Source of the DNA: an uncultured bacterium
GTDB taxonomy: Bacteria > Verrucomicrobiota > Kiritimatiellia > CAIKKV01 > CALHGX01
Length of the DNA: 36,249 nucleotides
Assembly: GCA_938031185.1 (NCBI GenBank)
Contig: CALHGX010000001.1
Span: forward strand, 1 to 36,249
Reading direction: 5' to 3'
The translations under genes and the position numbers were made by a program. The first letter of the stretch is position 1, and each line of letters starts with the position of its first letter. Positions 31,710-36,249 of this stretch are shown one piece after another. Below the pieces are notes generated by a model. The model searched no databases, had not been told where the DNA came from, and worked only from the letters and a program-made list of their open reading frames with translations.

Positions 31710-32371
31710 GGTTTCCTTTCATGTGAGGTCCTTCTGGCCGTGCGCGTCCTGTAAAGCCGCTCCGTGAATCCGCCCTCGGTCTCGAAAGCGCGCGCCTGCG
31801 CCTGAAGCTGCCGGTCGAGCAGAGCCATGGCCACGCCGCAAAGGACATGCGCCGCGTTGGCGGCGGTCTGGGCATAGAGGCGCTGGATGGACCGAATGGA
31901 CGAAATGGACTGTCCAGCTCGTCCATTCAGTCCATCTTTCCATTCCCTCTGGGCCGTCTCTTTCACCCACCGCGCCGCTTCGTCCGCCGTCCGGCAGCGG
32001 CGGGCCACCAGCGCCTGGCGGCGCGGGTCGGCCGGGGGCCAAAGCGCCAGGCCGCGCTGGCGCAGGAAGTCTTCGTAGTCCAGGCGCAGTTCCTGGAGAC
32101 TCGCGCGAGCCACGTTGGTGAGCTTGAGTTCCATCTTTCTGGATGTGCCGCTGGCCACGCTGCCTTCGGCGATATTCTGCACGCCGGACCGCGCCGCCTG
32201 TACCATCTGATCATGAGTGCGGCTGCGCTGCTGAATGTAGTGGTCGCAGAACCGCACCGTGACATCGTAGAGAAGCTGCGCCACCTGAAAGCTCTTGAGC
32301 TTCCGAAACCCGCCGTGCTTCGGGATCAGCCCATCCGACCGTCCATCTTGTCCATTGCTGTCCATCGCCAT
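31706..32371 (-). CDS. Four-helix-bundle (S23/23S-IVP-like) protein with suffix domain
   Basis: A 221-residue protein. Residues ~20-100 are the four-helix bundle known from proteins encoded in 23S rRNA intervening sequences: FRKLKSFQVAQLLYDVTVRF, MVQAARSGVQNIAEGSVASG, then TSRKMELKLTNVARASLQEL and RLDYEDFLRQRGL. A longer C-terminal half (to ~221) follows, as in the 'four helix bundle suffix' subgroup. Related bundles (Avd) bind RNA/DNA with diversity-generating reverse transcriptases, but no reverse transcriptase or rRNA is nearby. Two tracts are built of 9-nt repeats: one at the N-terminus (SNGQDGRSDG) and one near residues 146-163 (GLNGRAGQSISSIRSIQ). Start ATG 32371 or 32365. It overlaps arsM by 4 bases. 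Function unknown. Confidence 0.75.
   Translation of the reverse strand: MAMDSNGQDGRSDGLIPKHGGFRKLKSFQVAQLLYDVTVRFCDHYIQQRSRTHDQMVQAARSGVQNIAEGSVASGTSRKMELKLTNVARASLQELRLDYEDFLRQRGLALWPPADPRRQALVARRCRTADEAARWVKETAQREWKDGLNGRAGQSISSIRSIQRLYAQTAANAAHVLCGVAMALLDRQLQAQARAFETEGGFTERLYRTRTARRTSHERKP
31887..31935. repeat. 9-nt repeats arranged as a 24-nt inverted repeat
   Basis: ATGGAC occurs three times at exact 9-base spacing (31887, 31896, 31905). The mirrored GTCCA(T/G) occurs three times at 9-base spacing (31912, 31921, 31930). The two 24-base arms, flanking a single T at 31911, match at 21 of 24 positions, so the mRNA could fold into a long near-loopless hairpin. In the protein this gives tripeptide repeats of the NG(x) and SI(x) type. 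Confidence 0.85.
32341..32365. repeat. Second GTCCAT repeat cluster at the 5' end of the four-helix-bundle gene
   Basis: GTCCAT begins at 32341, 32350 and 32360 (spacings of 9 and 10). It is the same six-base word as in the inverted repeat 400 bases away, here at the first codons of the gene (ATGGAC at 32365-32360 can itself be the start). Confidence 0.75.
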
Positions 32372-32438
32372 TTGACCCGCCCAGACACCGATCTCAGCCG
32401 CCCAAGGGTTTCACCCCCAGCTGACGAATAGCACCCTT

Positions 32439-32576
32439 TCAGGGGGCCACGCGCGTCAATTGCTCGCATCCGACGGAATTGCCACTGCCGCACGCGGTCA
32501 CGACGGCCTCCTCTCCGTCCTCGACCTGGTGAAGATAGCGGTTTGACTGCTGTTTCACCACCGCGACGCTTGCCAT
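32439..32576 (-). pseudogene. Phd/YefM-type antitoxin-like small gene, probably a remnant
   Basis: An ATG at 32576 opens a 45-residue frame beginning MASVAVVKQQSNRYLHQVED, then GEEAVVTACGSG. This follows the N-terminal pattern of Phd/YefM antitoxins, A-S-V-A-E-x-K-x-x-x-S-x-Y-L-x-x-(V)-x-x-G-E-E-V-V-V-T. The expected continuation R-x-G-(K/R)-P-V-A does not appear; the frame ends soon after at TGA 32441-32439. No toxin gene follows on the same strand. Most likely the 5' part of a lost toxin-antitoxin module. No clear ribosome site precedes it. Confidence 0.45.
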
Positions 32577-32602
32577 TTTCACGGAATACGCACGTTATGT
32601 CC

Positions 32603-33772
32603 TCATTGCCAAGAGACCGTTTCTCCTTGGCTCGTTCGAGTTGCAGCCCCGTGCTCCCGCCTGCAACAGGGTTGCGGTCTCCCCGTCCCGCTTCGGGTCA
32701 TGACGACCTGCCAGAGCTGCGTATGGCGAACGCGAAAGGCCGCGGCGCAGCAGAGCAGGTAATAGTCCCACATGCGTTTGAAGCGCGTGTCGTATTTCAG
32801 CCCTTCCAATCGCGGCCAGGCGGCTTGGAAACGCGCCTGCCAGGCCATGAGGGTTTTGTCGTAGTGCGGCCCGAAGTTGTGCCAGTCTTCGATGACGAAA
32901 CCGCGCTCGGCCGCCTTGGCGATTTGCGCAATGCTCGGCAGCATGCTGTTGAGAAAGATATATTTCGATATCCATGGTTCGCTGCCGCCCCTGCCGGACG
33001 TGTTGCTCCCGATGGTGTGCAGCAGGAATATGCCGTCTGGCTTCAGGCAGCGGCGGACAACGTCAAAATAGGTCCGATAGTTCCGCGACCCGACATGCTC
33101 GAACATCCCCACCGAGACGATCTTGTCGAACTGGCCTTCGATGGCCCGGTAATCGCAATCCAGAAAGCGCACCGGCAGTCCTTTACAGAAGTCGCGGGCG
33201 AAAGCGAGTTGCTCCTTGGAGATATTGACACCAGTGACGGTGCAGCCGTACCGCTCGGCGGCATATTTGGCCAGGCCGCCCCAGCCGCAGCCGATGTCGA
33301 GCAGATGATCGCCCGGCGCGAGATCAAGCTTGGCGCAAATCATTTCCAGTTTGTTCAACTGCGCCTGCTCCAGATCGTCCGTGCCTTCGAAAAAGGCGCA
33401 ACTGTATTGCATGTACGGGTCCAGAAAAGCGGCAAACAGATCGTTGCCCAGGTTGTAGTGGCGATCGGCAATGATCCGGGCGCGCGCCTTTGACTGGAGG
33501 TTGAGCAGCAGCCAGGGCAGCGCACGTAATAGCAACCCCAGGTTGCCTCGCACGTTGTTCTCGATCCCGCTTCGCAACAGCCGGTAGATGAATTCGTCCA
33601 CGCGTTCGCAGTCCCACCAGCCGTCCATGTAGGCTTCGCCCAGGCCCAGGCTTTTCTCCCGCCAGATCCGAGAGTAGAGCTTCTCGTTGTGAACCTAGAG
33701 ATCCCACGGGTTTGGGCCATTGACGGTAATGCCGGCCTCGCGCAACAACGATTTCAAGAGGTCGGCGCTCAT
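32603..33772 (-). pseudogene. cfa: Cyclopropane-fatty-acyl-phospholipid synthase with an in-frame amber codon
   Basis: The whole frame gives about 388 sense residues, matching E. coli Cfa (382), which adds a SAM methylene to unsaturated membrane lipids. It starts MSADLLKSLLREAGITVNGP, then NPWDL, but codon 26 is TAG (33697-33695). The same frame then continues VHNEKLYSRIWREKSLGLGE and AYMDGWWDC. All catalytic landmarks are intact: MQYSCAFF, LLDIGCGWGGLA, SVGMFEHVG, LLHTIGS, EDWHNFGPHYD. A CAG-to-TAG change would explain it. Reinitiation at ATG 33628 would lose the N-terminal 48 residues of the lipid-binding domain. The ATG overlaps the transaldolase stop (ATGA). It is the last gene of the minus-strand operon. 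Confidence 0.8.
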
Positions 33773-34455
33773 GCCGGAGGCTCCGGCTCGACATCGGACG
33801 ACCAGCGTGGGCAGCCGGGTCCATCCTTTTTGAACTCGGCCACGCTCATGTCGGTTAGCGGATGGTAGAGAAGTAGTTTGAGCAACTCGGGCGCAACCGT
33901 GGCGCAATGGGCGCCGGCCATGCTGACCTCGTGGACCTGCTCGACATTCTTGAAACTCGCAGCGAGGACGCGCGTCGACAGACCGTACAGGCGGAACAGA
34001 TGCACGATGTCATTGACCACCGCCACGCCGTTGCTGGCGATATTATCCAGGCGGTTGACATAGGGCGCGACGAAATCGGCGCCGGCCCGCGCGGCGATCA
34101 ATGCCTGTTGCTGCGTGAACACGGATGTTGCCGTGACACCGACCCCCTGCTTCTTCAGACGCATGATGGCTTGAATGCCGAGCGCCGTTACGGGAACCTT
34201 GGCGAAGAAAGGCGGGCCGGCAAGGTCACGCAAAGCGAGCGCCTCTTCGACAATCCTTGTGGGGTCTTCGCATGATGTCTGTACATGCAACATCCGCTCC
34301 GGGCCGATGGTCGCGCGGATGCCGCGCACAAGTTCCTCAAACGGTTCCGACTCGCGAGCGAGGATCGTTGGATTCGTCGTGACGCCTGCGATGGGAAACT
34401 GCTCGATCAAAACGGCAATCTCCTCTCGATTGGCCGTATCCAGCAGATAGAGCAT
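33769..34455 (-). CDS. Transaldolase / fructose-6-phosphate aldolase-like
   Basis: A 228-residue small-type transaldolase barrel. MLYLLDTANREEI, GVTTNPTILARES, and the Schiff-base lysine in FFAKVPVT (Lys86) are in family positions, followed by GVGVTATSVFTQQQALIAAR and GADFVAPYVNRLDN. FSA-type aldolases cleave fructose-6-phosphate to dihydroxyacetone and glyceraldehyde-3-phosphate; MipB/TalC relatives are true transaldolases, and the two cannot be told apart here. ATG 34455 is chosen: AAGGAAGGG lies 8 bases upstream and the previous stop is 2 bases away. The C-terminal 20 residues (KDGPGCPRWSSDVEPEPPA) are unlike the family and may be an extension. Confidence 0.87.
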   Translation of the reverse strand: MLYLLDTANREEIAVLIEQFPIAGVTTNPTILARESEPFEELVRGIRATIGPERMLHVQTSCEDPTRIVEEALALRDLAGPPFFAKVPVTALGIQAIMRLKKQGVGVTATSVFTQQQALIAARAGADFVAPYVNRLDNIASNGVAVVNDIVHLFRLYGLSTRVLAASFKNVEQVHEVSMAGAHCATVAPELLKLLLYHPLTDMSVAEFKKDGPGCPRWSSDVEPEPPA

Positions 34456-34457
34456 GG

Positions 34458-34985
34458 CTACCCTTCCTTGGCACACACGAACAGCCGGTCGAGGCGGGTA
34501 TCGGTCGTCTTGACGCCGGCGCCGAGCCTGCGCGCTTCGCGCTCGACGGCGGCCAGCAACCGGGCGGCGTCGTGCTTGTGCTTGTATAGTTTGCTTCCGG
34601 TCGGATTCAGGTCCGAGATCAAAACCTTGCCGCCGGGACGGCAGACGCGAAACATCTCGCGCAGAGCGAGAACGGGCCGGTTGATGTGATGCAAAGAATG
34701 GAACGAGATAACGACATCGAACGCGCCGTCATCAAAAGGCAATTTCGTCGCGTCGGCCCGGCGGGCGACGAACGCGCCCTTGAGCCGCTTGCCTTTGGCG
34801 CTCTCCCGCGCGCGGTGTACGGCATGGGACGAACGGTCGATGCCGGTCACGTCGAAGCCTTTGTGGGCTAGATAGAATGCCATGCAGGCGCAGCCGCCCA
34901 TCCCGATGTCAAGCACTTTGCCTGACTTCAGGTCGGCTGCATTCAGCAGGGCGTCGCGCCCGGTGGTGTCCTCAACGCTTGCCAT
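34458..34985 (-). CDS. Class I SAM-dependent methyltransferase (UbiE-like)
   Basis: A 175-residue methyltransferase: KVLDIGMGGCACMAFYLAHK (motif I), FDVTGIDRSSHAV (acidic loop), ATKLPFDDGAFDVVISFHSL, then HHINRPVLALREMFRVCRPG and GKVLISDLNP. The MGGCACM variant, with two cysteines in the SAM loop, is unusual. ATG 34985, 14 bases inside the end of the ferredoxin gene and preceded by CGAAGG, gives the compact domain; the open frame runs further up without a ribosome site. HHI-x-R-P...E-x-F-R-V-C-R-P-G-G resembles methyltransferases acting on small molecules or quinones. The substrate is unknown. It is co-transcribed with Fe-S proteins. Confidence 0.8.
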   Translation of the reverse strand: MASVEDTTGRDALLNAADLKSGKVLDIGMGGCACMAFYLAHKGFDVTGIDRSSHAVHRARESAKGKRLKGAFVARRADATKLPFDDGAFDVVISFHSLHHINRPVLALREMFRVCRPGGKVLISDLNPTGSKLYKHKHDAARLLAAVEREARRLGAGVKTTDTRLDRLFVCAKEG

Positions 34986-35283
34986 CGGACGCCTTCGCCT
35001 GTTGCGCCGCGGCCCGCAAACGTTCCGCCACAAACCGTTTCGTCGCCTCTTTGTCGGGAAACGACAGCGCGTCCTGGTCGCAAAACGCCATGCACTTGTC
35101 GCACAGCACAACGCAGTTGGTCGGGCTGACCACCTTCATCTTGCCGGCCGCCTCGTCCATCTCGAAGACACCGTTCGGGCAGACCTCCATGCATTGCCCG
35201 CAACCGACGCACTTCTCCTCGTCAATGGTCGGATTCCACGCGATCTCCTCGCGGGGAATCCCCATGTATGCGCGTTGCTTCAC
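34972..35283 (-). CDS. Two-cluster [4Fe-4S] ferredoxin
   Basis: A 103-residue electron carrier. The first cluster motif is regular: CVGCGQCMEVCP (Cys25, 28, 31, 35). The second is spaced unusually, CVVLCDKCMAFC (Cys57, 61, 64, 68; C-x3-C-x2-C-x3-C), and lacks the proline after the last Cys. The N-terminus includes MGIPREEIAWNPTID and the C-terminus is a charged helix (DKEATKRFVAERLRAAAQQA). The frame continues upstream through the Fe-S gene, but GTG 35283 has an ideal AGGAGGT ribosome site 5 bases before it. It lies 10 bases after the HdrA-like gene and probably exchanges electrons with it. Confidence 0.88.
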   Translation of the reverse strand: MKQRAYMGIPREEIAWNPTIDEEKCVGCGQCMEVCPNGVFEMDEAAGKMKVVSPTNCVVLCDKCMAFCDQDALSFPDKEATKRFVAERLRAAAQQAKASDGKR

Positions 35284-35288
35284 GGTAA

Positions 35289-35295
35289 ACCTCCT
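35289..35295 (-). promoter_or_regulatory. Ribosome-binding site deciding the ferredoxin start
   Basis: AGGAGGT on the minus strand, 5 bases before GTG 35283. It overlaps the stop codon of the preceding gene by two bases, so termination and reinitiation are coupled. It argues against the longer Arg-rich frame upstream. Confidence 0.8.
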
Positions 35296-35689
35296 ATGCC
35301 GTCGTCTCCTCCGCCCGTCCTTCGACGGCGGCCTTGATCTTCTCGAAGACCGTGTCGGTATCAAGCATGGCCATGCTGATCGGCTTCCAGTGGGCGTCGT
35401 CCATCGGAACGCCCGACTTTTCGAAGCCGTCCCGGAGCAGCTTCTGCTGCTTCATTTCCTTGCAGGCCGGGGTGATGAACAGAATGCCGTCCTTCACGGT
35501 ATTCGCCATGAAGCGCTCGCCGTCCGGTTCGCACAGCCGGGGGTGTAGGGCCATGAACTCGATCTGGTCGCCGAGCTCCAGCCGCACGCGTTCCGCCAAC
35601 TTCCAGAAATCAATCTTCGTCATGCTGGGGCACGCCCCGCTGCACGTGCAGAAAAGAACAGCTTTCTTCTTGGGCGTTTCCGTTGTCAT
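35294..35689 (-). CDS. HdrA-N-terminal-like Fe-S/redox protein
   Basis: A 131-residue protein resembling only the N-terminal Cys domain of heterodisulfide reductase subunit A: AVLFCTCSGACPSMTKIDFW (Cys14, 16, 20), LHPRLCEPDGERF (Cys53) and ILFITPACKEMKQQKLLRDG (Cys76). In HdrA the corresponding Cys positions hold an iron-sulfur cluster ahead of the FAD domain; that flavin domain is absent here. The C-terminus (DTDTVFEKIKAAVEGRA) is helical. The start ATG 35689 overlaps the upstream stop (ATGA), with AGGAG 6 bases before it. A stand-alone domain next to a ferredoxin suggests an electron-transfer or sensing module. Family similarity is read by eye. Confidence 0.65.
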   Translation of the reverse strand: MTTETPKKKAVLFCTCSGACPSMTKIDFWKLAERVRLELGDQIEFMALHPRLCEPDGERFMANTVKDGILFITPACKEMKQQKLLRDGFEKSGVPMDDAHWKPISMAMLDTDTVFEKIKAAVEGRAEETTA

Positions 35690-36093
35690 TTCATGCTCCT
35701 TTCCTCTGCTTTTTGTGTTTCTCTCAATCGCCCGGCGCACGACGTCACGGCATGGGTAGCCGCCGTCAGCACGGGACACCATACCGGCGGAATGCGTGGG
35801 TCCACATCTCCCTGAGCCAAGCGCATCAAACCGACCCTCATCTTTGCCAGGTTGAGCAGGGACGCCACGAACATGATCGCCATCCCGACCATCACGGACA
35901 CCAGGGCGAGAACCCAGAATCCAACCGCCGTGGGCTTTGCATCGAACCTTCCCGCGGCGAGGGCTGCGATCACACCCGCGCTGACCACCCAGGCCACCAG
36001 CACCGCAAGGTAGGCGGGGATGTTCTGCGCCCGGAACGGTCTCAACGAATCATCCCTTTCCCGCGGTTCCTTTCTTGCGTCCTTCCCGCGCAT
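35686..36093 (-). CDS. Small two-helix membrane protein, function unknown
   Basis: A 135-residue protein with a charged N-terminus (RGKDARKEPRERDDSLRPF), two membrane helices (IPAYLAVLVAWVVSAGVIAA and VGFWVLALVSVMVGMAIMFV) and a cytoplasmic-looking C-terminal part with two Cys. No family is recognised. The ribosome site CGGAGG lies directly upstream, 12 bases after the universal stress gene. Its stop overlaps the next start. Its place in the operon suggests it could anchor the redox pair to the membrane, but nothing in the sequence proves this. Confidence 0.75.
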   Translation of the reverse strand: MRGKDARKEPRERDDSLRPFRAQNIPAYLAVLVAWVVSAGVIAALAAGRFDAKPTAVGFWVLALVSVMVGMAIMFVASLLNLAKMRVGLMRLAQGDVDPRIPPVWCPVLTAATHAVTSCAGRLRETQKAEERSMK

Positions 36094-36104
36094 CCCATCC
36101 TCCG

Positions 36105-36249
36105 TTAGCGCACCGCCGGCACCAGCAGCACCGGCGCCAGCGACTTTCGGGCCACGGCATGGCTGACACTGCCCAACAACATCTCGCCGATGAAGCCCCT
36201 TCCCTGGCTGCCCATTACCACGAGCGAGATATCGCCCTTCCGGATACGC
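36105..36249 (-). CDS. Universal stress protein, C-terminal fragment
   Basis: The last 47 residues run in from the window edge: RIRKGDISLVVMGSQGRGFI, then GEMLLGSVSHAVARKSLAPV and LLVPAVR, ending in TAA. G-x2-G-x9-G-(S/T) with VVMGSQGRGF...LLGSVS is the ATP-binding UspA signature. ATP-binding Usp proteins act in stress, hypoxia or starvation signalling. It is the first visible gene of the minus-strand operon; its start lies outside the window. Confidence 0.9.
   Translation of the reverse strand, partial: RIRKGDISLVVMGSQGRGFIGEMLLGSVSHAVARKSLAPVLLVPAVR

Noticed and set aside
31706-32371. 23S rRNA intervening sequence or diversity-generating retroelement
   Set aside because: No rRNA sequence flanks the four-helix-bundle gene, and no reverse transcriptase, template repeat or variable repeat is seen within the window.
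33695-33697. Pyrrolysine or other amber recoding in cfa
   Set aside because: TAG ends many genes in the window, Cfa needs no special residue there, and no PylT-like tRNA or PylS-like gene is present.
1-36249. CRISPR array
   Set aside because: No series of regularly spaced 25-40 base direct repeats was found. The only short tandem periodicity is the 9-nt word in the four-helix-bundle gene.

Overview
The window looks like a chromosomal segment of a GC-rich Gram-negative bacterium, most plausibly from the PVC group (Kiritimatiellota/Verrucomicrobiota-like). This rests on content, not on a database match. LPS-type functions are present (heptose-phosphate nucleotidyltransferase-like protein, COG2908-type phosphoesterase, Wzy/WaaL-like polymerase). 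So are a PPi-type phosphofructokinase, MtaA/HemE-like proteins of unknown role, a four-helix-bundle 'suffix' protein, soluble glycoside hydrolases, and a 29-residue bS22/AURKAIP1-like ribosomal protein. No rRNA, CRISPR array or replication origin was seen.

Layout. 0-0.6 kb: the right end of an IS3-family element, a possible HTH-gene stub cut by it, and tRNA-Asp(GTC). 0.7-5.3 kb: class 3 aldehyde dehydrogenase divergent from an overlapping trio (CrtN/CrtP-like desaturase/oxidase, CrtQ-like glycosyltransferase, CrtO-like acyltransferase). Together they match the late steps of staphyloxanthin-type glycosyl-ester carotenoid synthesis. 5.3-10.4 kb: pfp behind a good sigma70-like promoter, then hisG, the bS22-like gene, a TPR lipoprotein and a GT4 glycosyltransferase. 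10.5-15.6 kb: envelope/glycan genes (GT-C membrane protein, methyltransferase, polyprenyl-phosphate mannosyltransferase, UbiA-type prenyl-phosphate phosphoribosyltransferase) and a probable GH38 remnant. 15.7-20.1 kb: a frameshifted MtaA/HemE-like stub and a tight minus-strand operon (polymerase/ligase, metallophosphoesterase, agmatine deiminase, N-carbamoylputrescine amidase), i.e. agmatine to putrescine. 20.2-23.4 kb: a duplicated-domain nucleotidyltransferase, apt, an intact MtaA/HemE-like gene and an unknown membrane protein. 23.6-30.1 kb: a three-gene carbohydrate operon (heparinase-like lyase fused to HEAT repeats, GH32, GH27). 30.1-32.6 kb: a decaying stretch with broken methyltransferase, arsenate-reductase-like and antitoxin fragments around intact arsM and a four-helix-bundle gene with 9-nt repeats. 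32.6-36.2 kb: a minus-strand operon: universal stress protein, membrane protein, HdrA-N-like Fe-S protein, ferredoxin, methyltransferase, transaldolase/FSA, and cfa with an in-frame amber codon.

How genes work together. The left half is largely envelope-directed (pigment, lipid-linked sugars, LPS-like polymer). The GH operon, which lacks obvious export signals, probably degrades imported galacto-fructosyl oligosaccharides. The right-end operon links redox carriers, a stress protein and membrane-lipid modification. Several genes have a -10 box only 6-9 nt before the start codon, suggesting leaderless mRNAs.

Limits: all domain calls come from reading motifs by eye; no alignment, profile search or structure prediction was run.
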